Shown here one piece after another: positions 24,656-36,610 of a stretch of 64,000 nucleotides of DNA (position 1 is the stretch's first letter; the number at the start of each line of letters is the position of its first letter). A program made the position numbers and the translations under genes. Under the pieces are notes generated by a model. It searched no databases. It saw only the letters and a program-made list of their open reading frames with translations, and was not told the origin of the DNA. The stretch covers positions 141,501 through 205,500 of the forward strand of contig JAMKCH010079093.1 of assembly GCA_023653785.1 (NCBI GenBank). Reading direction: 5' to 3'. Source of the DNA: Ophioderma brevispina (taxonomy: Eukaryota > Echinodermata > Ophiuroidea > Amphilepidida > Ophiodermatidae).

Positions 24656-26628
24656 TAACCATGAATAACATGACTCACACTCACTGACAGTTTTTGAAAA
24701 TTGCTGTTGAAATGTTTGACCTATAAAACATCCACTTTTTGTCACCAAAAATCGTCACCTAGGTGCTTTATACATGAGGTCTAAATGAATTTTGCCTGTT
24801 ATATGTTGACATTTTTTTGGAACATAGTGCCATAATGAAAACTTGCATTACTTTATATCATCTGACAGGTTTGTAAATAGTTTTATATTGAACTCCTTGC
24901 CCCAGAAAATCTTTAATTTTGACACCACCATCACCTTCAATAGATGTAGGCATATAATAAGAAATGTAAGTTTGTGTCATAATTCACCATCTTGGAAAAT
25001 ATCGGCACATCACATTTTATATTTTTGGGAATAGTTTTATTTAACCCTTGACCCAGAAAAAAATTTTTTTACACAAATTGTCTTCTATGTGTTTTTCTTT
25101 AAAGATGGCTTCCATTCTGGAAATGTCCGTAAGGCAAATTGCCACCACGTTTAATTTGTCTCACCTGTTTCATGAACTCCACATCCCTACGTTCAATTTT
25201 AGCTATTATCACAAATGTTATTATCCGCCCCAGGTACCACTCTCCTAAACTGGTTGGTGCTGCCAGCACGATGGTGAAAACAATTCACCCCCAAAAACCA
25301 ATTGCCCCCATATAGGAATAATCTGAACAAGACCGAGGTGTGTGAAGCATGGTAGCCAAGAGTACGGATCCACTTATTTCACCATTGCTACCATATACCA
25401 GGCAACTATAAATTAAGTTTAACTAGCTTTAGAGTTCATAAACCTTTTAATTCCTCATCTCAAATATCCACCAGCATTAAATAAATAAAAACAACCCTTA
25501 AATTAAAAACTAACCTAATGACCGAAACGATGTTGAGTTAGTTACTCACGCTACACTCCTTAAGTAAACTACCTAATTAACCCCCAAATTTTGGGAGTAA
25601 GATACTCCTCGCTATTCTAGCTCTTTGAGCACTATGAATTAACATAACCTAACCGAACAAATTGTTGGGTAATTTAACCCTTAAATTAAACCCAATGTGT
25701 AATTTAACCCTTAAATTAACAACACCCAATCAATTCCGAAGTAAATTTGGATGAGACTACTCGGCAAAACTGTGATAAAGATTCCAGCAAATTTAGATAT
25801 GAATGTCCTTTATGACTGCCCTGTAGCCATAGCCTTGCATCGTGTTAATCTCAAATGGCTAGGAATTAACATTTAGGTTAAGAAAAAGCAGGCAAAATGC
25901 CCGCTACAAGCCGAGAGGTAAGGTACCTAGGGGAATAACCATTAACGAACTGTTGTTTTAAAAATAACCTGTGCTGATTTATATCGATACAGAATACAAA
26001 CCACTGCACAAAACAAAGGCGCTATAAGTACTACATTTTAACGACAGAAATGAACATGTTAGTAAATGAGGAGAGCAATGCCAGAAAAACAAACCACACC
26101 GCCAACCAGTTTTCTGAGAGGAAAACTGACCATTTCCCCCCCCCCGCCTCCGCCTCCCCCCCCCACCCCCCCCCCAACAAAAGATGAGAAAAAAAACAAA
26201 TTGGAGGATTGTCACTGCTGTGAGCGCCAGGAGAACGTGGAGGGTCTGATAAGCAAGGGACTGATGGAAAATAAGCAAAACCCGACAATTGGCCATATGA
26301 AGCACGCAAAGGGAAAAAAGGGGCCGATGTTGACAGGAGCGCGGTTGATTACCGCTGGCATGGCTCACTCAAAACCGACTTGCGAACATCGTTCTTTCAT
26401 GTTCAATACGTCGTGTTTGATACCACCAAGCGTACCAAAAACATTGCACACTCTGTGAGAAGCAGTGTGGGCATATACCGAGTTTGAACGCCTGTGACCC
26501 TGTGTTTTTAATGTCCATGCGTACTTTAGCTATATAAGAATGTAATAAAAACATGATGATTGAAAGATACGGCGAAGTTAAGAAATACCAAAAATCATGA
26601 GCCGCGTATTTCCAGAAACTTGATTAGG
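24656..26628. other. Spacer with a direct AT repeat and a poly-C tract
   Basis: TAATTTAACCCTTAAATTAA occurs twice (25,669-25,688 and 25,700-25,719), with a partial copy near 25,495. A C-rich tract at 26,138-26,176 gives poly-proline and poly-glycine ORFs on the two strands (25,979-26,458); I treat these as low-complexity artefacts. The frame from 26,180 to 26,458 has ordinary composition but no recognisable domain. Confidence 0.5.
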
Positions 26629-26675
26629 TAAACGCAATTTTTAAGCTAAAAACACGTATTTAAAAATTGCGTTTA
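26629..26675. repeat. Perfect 16-bp inverted repeat (hairpin)
   Basis: TAAACGCAATTTTTAA (26,629-26,644) and its exact reverse complement (26,660-26,675) are separated by 15 bp. Confidence 0.85.
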
Positions 26676-27240
26676 AGCAAAAACGCGATTAAAATATTTT
26701 TTAACCATTTGTTGCGTAAACAGAAGCTTTACACTAGTAACATCGTCGTTAGTGAAGACGATAACTTGAAGTAATAAGGCCATCTTTTGGGTCTTAAGGA
26801 TGAGCGACAAAGTGTATCATGGCTTTCCATAGAGTTAAGGATACAACACCAACTGAGGCGAGAATGAAAAGCACTATAGGTAATTGTTGTCAATTAGACA
26901 GTGCAATGTGCCGTACACTTGACGAAATCACACACTAAAACACTTCGTAAACTAGCCCGAACCTAGTTCAAATTTCGATGCATTTTTGGCGGAGTTCAAA
27001 AAACGTGCTTAACGCTAAAACCTTCTTAGTACGTTTACTGAACTCAGAATCGTTTACCGTTGATCTATAAACGTTTCGCTTATCTTAAAACACTCCTAAC
27101 AACCTTTTGGAACACCGGGAGGGCGTAGAATCTGAGCCTCCTTATTAGGCCAAGGGAGGCCTGTACCGTTTTGGCGTCTGCTAGAATATGATTAAAATTC
27201 CACCGACATTTAACCAATGGCCTAAGCCCTCAATTGCGAG
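26676..27240. other. Unassigned spacer
   Basis: No ORF or repeat is recognised. Base composition begins to shift toward higher G+C near 27,110. Confidence 0.4.
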
Positions 27241-28728
27241 GCATAAGTGAGCTACGCTATGTGGTGGTGAAGGTGTGAAGTCCAAATGAAGCGGCACAGA
27301 CGATAGTTACGGGCTATCACACTGTGACGGCAAGACTCTACAGCAGCCAACATATAAAAACAAAAGCAGGACGCGGGGAAAAAATAGAGTCAGGGGTGGT
27401 TGTATAAGCGATGTAGAAGTGGTGTCGATGGAACGGCCAGAATAACCACGAGAGACACGAAAGGTAGTGGAGGTGAGGCTGGGCAAGCAATACGAGTGAA
27501 ACCGAGAGCGGAAAGACTGGAGGACTAGCGGAAGCTACTTGAAGGAGTGAAAAAATCTACTCTGAAGGGGCGCGCGTTCTGGTGAAGTGCCCAAGAGAAG
27601 AGCAGGGTATGGTGTTGAGGGTGTAAGGCGATATAATTGGACTCCAGAGCGCTGGGCCCCACTACAGAAAGGAATCGACCAAAAAGGCCTTAGCAAATGA
27701 CTAGGCCAGACGTAGTCACGAGAGACGATAGGACCTCGTCGCGTCACGGAGCCAAGCACTCTGGACTGCACAAGGTGGTGGCCTGACAATGGGGCCTCAG
27801 GGGGTTAGAGGGGGGTTCATGTTCACCTATAGGCCGCGAAGGACCAACAGTAGGGGTGAACGAAGACAGGGGTAAGAGGGTCTGTTACTTCTACCTCGAA
27901 GAGGAATAGCCGACCTTCTGAGAAGAGAATTAAACGGGGGGTTACAGTTGGTGGATAGAAAGCACAGTGTCACACAAGGGCGGAGTGCCGATACACGGAA
28001 AGCACTCCGTGAAGACACGGCCAGCACGAGCTCGGACCATAGTTGTCGACACCACCGATCCTGGACGCCGTCAAAAACTGAGAAGTGGGCACAGAGAGAA
28101 AGAACATTAGAGCCGAGAGACTGGGCGGGATCAGGAGGGGCACCCTACCGATTCATCCACGAAGGGTAGCGTAGAGAAACAGGGGCTCGGTGGGGTGGTC
28201 TAAGAAACGCCCCAGAACATAAAGAATGAGGAACAGGAGGACGACAACAATGAGCAGGGAATCTACGGACACACACCAGCAGATCGCAGTCCAGCACATA
28301 CGGAGGATGGACACAACTCACACTTGCTCCGACTGCCTAAGATCCAGCACCTAGCTAACAGTATATGAGCAGAGAGGCGTAGTAAAAAAAGCAAAGAGGG
28401 GGGATACAGACGGACCAACATGAAGGTAAGCGGGGGAGGAGAACAAAAAACAGAGAGGGGGGACACCAGCGAAGAATAGGAACAGGAAGAGGGCATAGTG
28501 AAGCACACTGTGGGGATGGGGAGCGTATAGAAAAGGGAGCAAGAAACAGAGAGCAGAAAGGGGTACGGGAGCCCGACAAACAACAGACAGATACTCAACA
28601 AGCAAGAATGAGAAGCCAGACCCAGAGAAGAGAACCAGGGGCAGCCCAGCACAACAACCCACCCCCCAAAGGGAGCTGGAGGAACAAAACGGATGCGGAA
28701 CCACGAACCGACACGAACCCCTCCTACC
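27241..28728. other. GC-rich, T-depleted (purine-rich) block of ~1.5 kb
   Basis: The plus strand is dominated by A, G and C. T falls to about 6-14 per 60 bases across 27,361-28,370, and to 1-7 per 60 across 28,381-28,728 (one T in 28,621-28,680). The following line (28,741-28,800) returns to normal AT-rich sequence. ORFs on the minus strand (28,263-28,748, 28,351-28,761) are Leu/Pro/Ser/Phe-rich products of the composition and are not called as genes. I recognise no repeat unit, RNA gene or protein domain. It could be foreign DNA, an assembly artefact, or a transcribed region with strong strand asymmetry. Confidence 0.7.
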
Positions 28729-30153
28729 AGTGAAGTATCTTGATACAATAGATTCGTTCACTGTTTACTCCTCCCTTACAAAATTAATGACAAATACATT
28801 ATGTATTTTACATAAACACTTTCACACAAATGATCCAGGCCAAACCTGGTGCTAACCGGCAGTAGCCCCACCGTATATAGGCAGGGGAAGAGGACATTTT
28901 CCAAGCTTCATGGAGGGCCCAACGATGTGGCATGAACAAAAGGGGCAGAAGGAATGGTGTAAACATGCCTGCTTGGATATGGTAATTGGTTTTGGGTGGT
29001 TCACTTAGGGTAAAAACTTCCAGGAATTGGTCGAACAGGGGGGACCGAATACAAGATTGCAAATTTAAAACAGCTGTACCCACAGACGCCGTCCGGTAGA
29101 GTAGGAGCCCTAGCAGGAATGTGCTAGTAATAAACTAGATTATTTTGTAAAGAGAAGCGGTGGCCGAGACCCTTGGTTGTTCACAACCCAAGGCAGGGAA
29201 AGTTTGCATAGACTGAGAACACTCTGCGTTCTGTGATTATTATTGCGAGCCATCTTCAAGTTAGAGCTAAGTATCAAGAATATTTTTGAGAAATGCTCTA
29301 CAAAGTCAATAATACAGCCAGAGACTATTAAGTTCCTAATGCATAGCAAACGGAAAATAAAATAAAATTCCGCCGACTTTATTCCAAAAATGATGATTGG
29401 TAGTTTCTTCTATCGTGGCCCGACGAAAGTCAAAAAGCAAGGTTTTCAATGGGTAACGTATACGAAAGTAGTCAAGTACGACATGTTTGCGTTCTTTTGT
29501 ACCTGTTAAAGATAACTCAATAAAACTTGAACGAGGTTCCCGGTAGGTGGACTACCCCGAGCAAGCCAGAGAAATTTGAGGGAATTTCTAACCTAAAATT
29601 AAATTCATTGATTTGGAAACAATACCTAAGTCACTAAAAACCTGTTTTAGTTTAATACGGAAGATTAAAGTACCAAAATTTATAGGGACTATTTACAGTA
29701 AACATTCTCCAGGAATACCGATGCACAAGTCGCCATTAACTGTGTTGAATAAGCTTATTTATGAAAGACGTATGCGTGCTGGGTGCGAGAACGGACCAGG
29801 ATAAAACTGGCAGGCACAGTAACTTAACAAAAAGACCTTAACCTACGAAAACGCACAATTTGTAGGGTATAAATGTTACTGCACCCTATTAATTGAAGTT
29901 GAAAAAGCGGTAATTAGACCGAGCCTAAATTGATGCCACAGAAATATATTAAAATGGATTCTAATAGCTGGCATAAAAATAAAACAGTAACAAACTGGCT
30001 ATGGGCTTAAGCTAAACCAGTATTACAGATATAGGCCACCGCACGATTAGAATAGGCTATAGAACAGTGAACACCAATGTTTGTAAAATGTTTAGGGCCT
30101 GGACACCTTGAAATGCTTGGCCTGAACCTGTTACACACTGGGATTTGTAACTG
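28729..30153. other. Unassigned sequence between T-depleted block and overlapping ORFs
   Basis: ORFs of 63-91 codons on both strands (28,808-29,083 minus, 29,140-29,349 minus, 29,613-29,804 plus) have mixed amino-acid composition but no motif I recognise. I tested mitochondrial cox, nad and rRNA signatures by eye without success. Confidence 0.35.
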
Positions 30154-30168
30154 TTGAGTTTAATACAT

Positions 30169-30534
30169 ATGGCCATAATGATTCGCAGGCAAAAAAAGAG
30201 ACGTAGGATGTTTACCTGGCTGATTAAAACCCGTGACATCACCTTAACGGATATGATACTAACACTCACCTTCCATTGGAATGGCTTGCAATTGTTACAC
30301 CAGTCGCATCAGGTGAAAACGCTAATAGTAGACCCCGGTCTTACAACAATACAATGGGGATACAGCGCAAACAAAAGCGACGAGGCATTATGTTTCAATG
30401 GCGTGCACGAGTGTCCTAAAAACACAAACCGAAACTTAATCATGTTACAAGTGTTAGAGTCCAGCAATATAGTCTTTTGTTATTGGATTACTCTGCCACT
30501 CCTCATGACCATGAAACAGAGCAAAATTGAATGA
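30169..30534 (+). CDS. Unrecognised ORF (122 codons from first ATG)
   Basis: It is open from an upstream TTG (30,154); the first ATG is at 30,169. The product begins with a strongly basic stretch (IRRQKKRRR) and then alternates polar and hydrophobic segments, with a hydrophobic patch near the C-terminus (ITLPLLM). No domain is recognised. Its stop TGA overlaps the ATG of the next ORF in the string ATGA. In an animal nuclear genome such an arrangement is usually coincidence; in prokaryotic, viral or organellar DNA it would suggest coupled translation. I cannot tell which from sequence alone. Confidence 0.15.
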   Translation: MAIMIRRQKKRRRMFTWLIKTRDITLTDMILTLTFHWNGLQLLHQSHQVKTLIVDPGLTTIQWGYSANKSDEALCFNGVHECPKNTNRNLIMLQVLESSNIVFCYWITLPLLMTMKQSKIE

Positions 30535-30896
30535 GAACTACAAATTATGCTGCAGCGCAATTCTATGAGTGGGTGCATTATGTTTACGAAGAAATTTATT
30601 ACATGTCGATGAGATATATTGTGATTACAGTTACTCTCATTGCAAACAATCGCCGAGGCGGTCACACTACCATGGGAACAAAATTTGAAATAATTAAAAC
30701 GCGGGAGAGTAATTTTGTGCCACCTGAACTAACGGGGAAACATTTTACTCTCACGGATTCTTGGCTTCTCCCTGGCATAATTGCAAACAGTTTGTACGCC
30801 TCCTACCGGAAAGGATTTGACAGCCAGCTCGCACACTGGCCTCGCCTTGTTAAAAAAACTCTTGGTAGTAATGTTACTTTTGGTTCTCCCGTTTGA
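30531..30896 (+). CDS. Unrecognised ORF (121 codons), overlaps previous by 4 nt
   Basis: It starts with ATG at 30,531, inside the ATGA overlap with the preceding ORF, and ends at TGA 30,894-30,896. The composition is protein-like (YEEIYYMSMRYIVITVTLIA, then a polar C-terminal half), without an identified family. Further short ORFs follow in the same direction (30,943-31,137 and 31,020-31,241). A 93-codon minus ORF covers part of the same stretch, so coding status is open. Confidence 0.15.
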   Translation: MRTTNYAAAQFYEWVHYVYEEIYYMSMRYIVITVTLIANNRRGGHTTMGTKFEIIKTRESNFVPPELTGKHFTLTDSWLLPGIIANSLYASYRKGFDSQLAHWPRLVKKTLGSNVTFGSPV

Positions 30897-33243
30897 CCAA
30901 CCTTGTCGGTTTGTTACATAACAATACGATTTATCCCGCAATATGATGAAAAACACACCAGCTAATCCAGCTGCCCACGCAAAGTTGTATTGGGTATCCA
31001 AATTCGTCATACTTGAAATGTGTCCGGCAACTCACCACAACGCAAAAGAATATTTAGAGATCGTGCCGAGAGAAATTCTCCCCCGCAAACCCTTGGAAAC
31101 AGCCCCAACCTTAGAGGAATATCCAACATGGGGGTGACGGTCCTTGGGGAGATCCTGGTAGTTCCCGAAGAATTTTTGAGCCGTGATGTGGACTCCTGGA
31201 TTGTGTTCACTGACTACGAGTACGACGCCATACCTTGCTGATCTGCACGGTGTTTCTAAGGTATTTATTTAGGTAATTTTCGAATGAGAACCCGCGAAAA
31301 CCTTACGGTATCAATTTTATTGCTGGGCTGAACATAACGATCCCTATAAACGTTCGCGATCCAATTCCCTGTGTTCAGCATCCAGTGTAATGCCTGGAAA
31401 CAATTTTAACCTACTCTGAGAGGCAGAGTGCGATTTCGACCAGGTAAAAACAAACTAGACAAAATTACCCCGAACCTACGCGAGCCTTGACAGTGGCTAT
31501 ATGCCACAAGAAAACACACATTACACACCGGATGGTCCAAACAAAGAAACCGGACTCCAAATTTGCATAAGGAAAAGGGATGGAATAGACCATTCTTCTC
31601 CGGGGCAAAATGCGTTATTTGTCAGACAAGCTGACATAAATGTTATTAATTGCTCTTGTTTTTTTTTAAAGGAAGTACGCTAAAAGGTGCAACGAGAGAT
31701 TTTAACGTAACAGGTTTTCCCTAAAAACTGTGGAAATCTGAATTTTTGCACTGATGTAAGTTTTCTATCTAAAATATCCAGCTGAAAGGATTAAGCTGAG
31801 AATTATTTCTTTGGTAGCAAAATTGTGAAATTTCTAATTTTCCTATAGGAGCCAATAGGAATGCCCTATGCTTTATATTGAATAAGCAGCTAAAACAATC
31901 ACCTTTTTTTTTGTTTCACTTCCAGATATTTCTGTAGCCAAAATATAAGGTCAGAGATCTATTTTGTGTGTAATCTATATAACCACAGCATATGGCAGAA
32001 ATATGGATTCCCCTCAAAATCCTCTCGTTTCACCTTTAAATTGGCTTGGAACAAACAAAACACTGCGTTTAATGTTCGCACCCCCCCCCCCTCCACCACA
32101 GCACACACACTCACACCGACAATGTCAGCTTAACTTGCACAGTGGCCCCGATATGATTTAGTGGACACCCCCCGGTGTCAAAAGTAGCGGATATGACTCC
32201 TATCTTTACTTCCGCCAATGATACCATTTGGCTCTATAAAATCCTTTTTAGAGATACATGTATTAGGCTCTCTCTACCTATTAAAACAGAGTTCTTTTAC
32301 CTCTAAAGTAGAACTTCATCAATCATTATATTCTTTTACTGCTAAATGATTACACGATAGTTACCACATTTTCATTATAACCGTTTAATACTTTTTAAAG
32401 ATTAACAAAGAGATTTGTACACACAAAAGGGTAATGTACTTCACATCACGAGGTATACATTGTACGATCGCCAGTGCAAACATAAATAAAGCAACAAGAA
32501 GCAATATTTTCCTTTTAAAGGAAGTATTGCTTAAGATCCACTTGAAGTTCCTTTGCTTTGTTTCTCCCACTGTCCCTCTGGAATCGTATATTTGTGTGCA
32601 ACCAAAATCTCTTACAAGAATACAGACAAAATCACGATGTCTTGGGTGCCTATTTTTTAATTTTGTAGTGAAACACTGAATGTTTCTGTGTTGTTAGGTA
32701 AGAATCACAATGAAGGCCTAAGGTTACTTCAAGATGACACGAAATGAAACGGTTAGTCCTGATTCCATGGAAATTTTTGGAATTGCAGCTTCTTTTGGCA
32801 TGTTCGTAGAACGTCGTATAAGAAGCAACCAATCTGACAGAGAACATTCAAAACATACTCGGAAAACATTGGGTCTCTCAACCAGATTGATTACAGAATG
32901 TGGAAAGGCAACACTTATAGAATTATAAACAAAGTAAGCGCCGAAGCCCCCCCCTTTACAGTGTAATAATCACTGTTAAACAAACCGAAAAAAGTGGAGT
33001 AATATCTCAATTTACAATTGGCAGAAGAGCTAAATTAACGAAAGAAAACACCAATTAACTTCGTCCACGCCCTGGTGTAATTGTAATTGTTGAAATAATG
33101 TTAACAAAACGGTTTTTCTAAGAATGGGATTCGTCACTCATTATAAATCCTCGCGAGCAGCCATTCTCCAGCGGGCCATTATAGATACAATTGAAAGATA
33201 TAGTATGTTGAAGTAAAACAATGCCTCACTAAATAGTGCTTAC
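30897..33243. other. Unassigned spacer
   Basis: Short ORFs only. A poly-C tract lies near 32,080, followed by CA-rich sequence. Overlapping 61-81-codon ORFs at 32,385-32,928 run on opposite strands. No RNA gene or element boundary is seen. Confidence 0.4.
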
Positions 33244-33320
33244 TTGCGGCTCATAAAGCTGTATACCCATTTTCCTGCGCCGATCCACCGTTTCCTTGTT
33301 CATCGTAGAAATCCATCTGG
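33244..33320 (-). CDS. Candidate exon (77 nt) encoding a basic segment
   Basis: On the minus strand TTCTATACAAAAG precedes the segment (weak acceptor) and CCGCAA|GTAAGC follows it (good donor). One frame is open: 2 nt plus 25 codons ending in phase 0 (RWISTMNKETVDRRRKMGIQ then LYEPQ). It has an internal ATG that could instead be a start codon in a first exon. Codons are mostly G/C-ending, unlike the surrounding AT-rich DNA, which is the main reason for the call. No domain is recognised. Confidence 0.3.
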
Positions 33321-33334
33321 CTTTTGTATAGAAT

Positions 33335-33500
33335 ATTAATAGTCAACTTGTTCTAAGGAGTTTTCACACTACCGCAAATATTTTTTTGCTTTTGTGTGAC
33401 CATTGGCCTACAAAAAAGACGGCGTATCCCCGCCAAATATGTATACATGTCTGTCTAAATACATGAGTACTAGTCTAGAAGGCGTTCTGACAATGAAAAA
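33335..33500 (+). repeat. Direct repeat A, copy 1 (~165 bp)
   Basis: It shares TTGTGTGACCATTGRCCTAC, AACAAATATGT, TGTCTAAATA and AGTACTAGTCTA in the same order and spacing with the copy about 420 bp downstream. Confidence 0.75.
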
Positions 33501-33759
33501 TGTTATCATGTCGTAGAGCTCCGTTACATGTATTTACATTTAAATTTCCACTGACATTTTAATGTTGGCAAGTTATGCTGATTAAAATAATTAAGCTAAC
33601 TTTTTGACAATAATTTCATGCTTTATAGGCAAAAACAAGTTCACGGTCAACCAGGGAATGTTTTCAGAGGCTTATTTGCGCGCCCAAAAGCCTGTATGAC
33701 TTTGCGCCTTACAGCCACTCCTAGTCTGCTTATTATTGCATGTTGAATACTTTGAAGAG

Positions 33760-33925
33760 TAATAGCAATTTGTTTTAAGGATTTGCACACCTGCCGCAAT
33801 ATATTGTTTTTCATTGTGTGACCATTGACCTACCTACAAAGAATACTGTAGTTTTAACAAATATGTAATATAATGGCAGTGTCTAAATAAGATAGTACTA
33901 GTCTAAAATGTGCGTTGATATATAC
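33760..33925 (+). repeat. Direct repeat A, copy 2 (~165 bp)
   Basis: Second copy of the block at 33,335. Divergence of roughly a quarter of positions, judged by eye, indicates an old local duplication. Confidence 0.75.
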
Positions 33926-35329
33926 AAGTTTATAAAACCCAAACTTTGATTTGCTCAAATGATTGCGTGAATGATGGCAAAGATATCCTGAAGAGTGAGG
34001 TTTCATTTATGGAAAGTCTGATAATATTTTGTCCACCTCTAAGTATTCGATAGTTTGGTATTTTGCTAAGCAAAATGTTCAGTGACACCAACGTTAACGT
34101 GTAGCGGTCAGTAGGAAATTAACATTGCATTTGAGTTACATCTTTGTCTACTACTGAATGTCACATAAGGTCAGCTCAGTAACACTTCCCTTTACTTTTA
34201 AAGAGAGAAATCTTTATGGAACTTCATTGAAAAGAATCCGTGGTCGCCATAATAGGCTAATGAAAAGGAATATCTCTATCCGCCACTGAATGCAAACAAA
34301 GGTTTTATTTCTTTCAATTGCTGGAGTCATATAATGCAATTACAATTACCATGTGGCAAATGGTAGAGCAGCAAAACCTCGAGTTAGAGGTTTTTACAGG
34401 AGTAAAAAATAAAATGTGTAAGGTTTCTCTGAGTAAAGTTTGCCCCTACCTGGTGACAATAGTTTTTGGCTATAAGTAAAGATCATCCAAAGGCATAATT
34501 TTCAATAGTGCTCTTATTTCGTTGAAAAAACTGGAGGCAAATTAATCGTCTTTTCATTCATTGTAAAAACTGTTCATTTAATCCAATGTTGAGACGCTTC
34601 AGTTTAAAGACTTTTCCAAACTAAAAAAAAAACCCACTCCATATGCACTGTGTAGACGCTGTAATACGTGTTCAGACTATCAATCGTGCAATAGCCAAAA
34701 TAAAATTTTAAACTACCGGAATGTATAATTATGGTTAAATGGACATACCATTCACATCATTTACGCTCCATAGAATATTACTGCTGGGACACAGCGCCAC
34801 CAATTCCGTTTCCGCATCGCTACTTGGCCGGCTATTCTTAGACTGCGGTACGTCATGGGACTCCCTAGCATCAGACCTGTGTTAAAGGCTCTGCGATTAG
34901 CTGACCAAGGAATGAAAAAACGGTTTCGCTGTACCTTGGATATCGCGAAAAGCAGACGATCAGTGGTCGATCTGATGTTAGAAATGGGTACCAAAATAAA
35001 GAGGAACGATTAGCTCACTAGTCTAATTTGTAAGCATGGCTGTCGTGGCATTACTTGAACACAGAGCATCTAGAATTGAGCCAGCTAATAAGTAAGAATT
35101 TTTCAACCGGAGGTTTTTCAGGGGATGCGTTTTTCGTCTTTTTCCAAATAAAACCCATATTATAAACTAGTTCAGCTAACTAGACAATTAGTTAGGAAAT
35201 TTATGTGGCGTAAAATCGGTTACGATAAGCCACGTATTTGGCGCAATATCCAGTGTACAAAAAATCCAATCAATGCTATTGACCGGGTCCGAATATTTAA
35301 CAATTTGTTGTGACGTGTTCAGCCACTTG
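33926..35329. other. Unassigned spacer
   Basis: Only one ORF over 70 codons (34,761-34,994 minus), without recognised features. Confidence 0.45.
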
Positions 35330-35487
35330 GGTAGACGTTTCATATAATATAGAAGTCCCATTTATTCAAATGAGGTATACAATTTGAATTCCGCCATTCG
35401 CTGTATGGCGTTGTGCAGTAGCGCGTGACGGAATGACTACAATACCGTCATTTGCATCAATGGGACTTCTATAGGAAAACGTCTACC
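35330..35487. mobile_element. 158-bp MITE-like foldback
   Basis: Left GGTAGACGTTTCATATAATA continues into TAGAAGTCCCATTTATTCAA. Right (reverse complement) is GGTAGACGTTTTCCTATAGA continuing into AGTCCCATTGATGCAAATGA. Arms of about 65 bp span nearly the whole element. The flanks GCCACTTGG and GCCACTGG may be a diverged 8-9-bp target duplication, which would suggest a hAT- or Mutator-type origin. The minus ORF at 35,437-35,640 only partly overlaps and is not supported. Confidence 0.72.
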
Positions 35488-35649
35488 GCCACTGGTCAGG
35501 TTTACCGTCGAAACTTGTGAACTCGCTAGCGCCGTGAAGATTTGCCAAGGTCGCGTGGCTAAATTACTTTCTGACGCATTAATTTCACAATGGCTGCGCT
35601 GTTGTCCAAGACAACCACGTAAATGGTGTGATTTGAACATTTTCTAGGG

Positions 35650-35830
35650 AAACCCCGAATGGACCTTGAACATATCACACCTTATAAGCTATTAAACTAT
35701 TTTACGTAGATAAGGCAAAATATAGCTTTTTACCTCTTCTTTTGACACCCATTCCATGTTGATAACTTTGGCTATTTCTAAGAAAAATATCACCATAGAA
35801 ACCCATTGACATTTAGCACAATTTACCCGG
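35650..35830 (+). repeat. Dispersed repeat family F, copy at 35.7 kb
   Basis: It has GGACCTTGAACATAT, TATAAGCTATTAAACTAT and ACGTAGATAAGGCAAAATAT in family order. Confidence 0.65.
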
Positions 35831-36409
35831 TGTGAAGATTGTCATACTGTGGACTCTGACGAATAGGAAACTTAATTTTATCACCATAATTGTAATAGAA
35901 TTAATTTGTGGCAATGGGCGAGAAAATTTCGTGGACTGACCTATTTAAGTCACCAACTTAAAAAAAGGGTGGACAGCAAAAATAGAACAAGTTTGTCAAA
36001 CAGCTGGGACTCACAATAAAGTTTTTCCCAATTGTGTTTATTTTGTTTTACGTACATGTTTGATGTTGACATGCTGATTAAAATAATAATGTATAGTTTG
36101 TAACCACCATCTTTGCAATAGTTTGATAGCTATATTGAGGCAAAAAGGTTCAGGTCATCCCGGGAGAAAATTGGTCATGGTGCTGCGCTTTCGTTTTCGT
36201 TGAAACTGGTGGCAAATGATTTGTCTCGTCATCTCTACCGTGGTAGTTTTGAACATTAAAGATGCCACCGCCTATAAACCAAACCGCCAACAACGTTTGA
36301 ACAAAGCAATTTAAATGACAGTTAACAATGCATAAATGTCATACTGCCTTAATACCAATGAGAGCAACAACTTGACACAATTTTCATAAGTATCGGTCAT
36401 CCCAGATTT

Positions 36410-36610
36410 CATCCCCAGAATGACCTTGAACAGTTATCATCTTATAGCTATTGAATATTGTCCATGGATAGGGCAAACTATATATTTTTTATTTTAATCC
36501 TTGGACCTGGCAAACACATTGGTGTGCAAATTAGCTAAATGTAATCAGTTTAAAATTTACCCTCTGTATAAACGTTTTCCCTTTCCTCTTTTTGCAGGTT
36601 TCGCCCTTTA
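36410..36610 (+). repeat. Dispersed repeat family F, copy at 36.4 kb
   Basis: It has AGAATGACCTTGAACAGTTA, TATAGCTATTGAA, GGATAGGGCAAACTATATA, CACATTGGTGTGCA and ACCCTCTGTATAAACGTTTT in order. Confidence 0.75.

Noticed and set aside
25979..26458. Overlapping 129-130-codon ORFs on both strands around the poly-C tract
   Set aside because: Length depends on proline/glycine runs from homopolymer C; no domain on either strand.
28263..28761. 161- and 136-codon minus ORFs
   Set aside because: Low stop-codon frequency follows from the T-depleted plus strand; the products are Leu/Ser/Pro/Phe-rich without motifs.
28729..31250. Nuclear mitochondrial insertion (NUMT)
   Set aside because: By-eye checks for cox1, cox2, cox3, cob, nad and rRNA landmarks on both strands gave no match.
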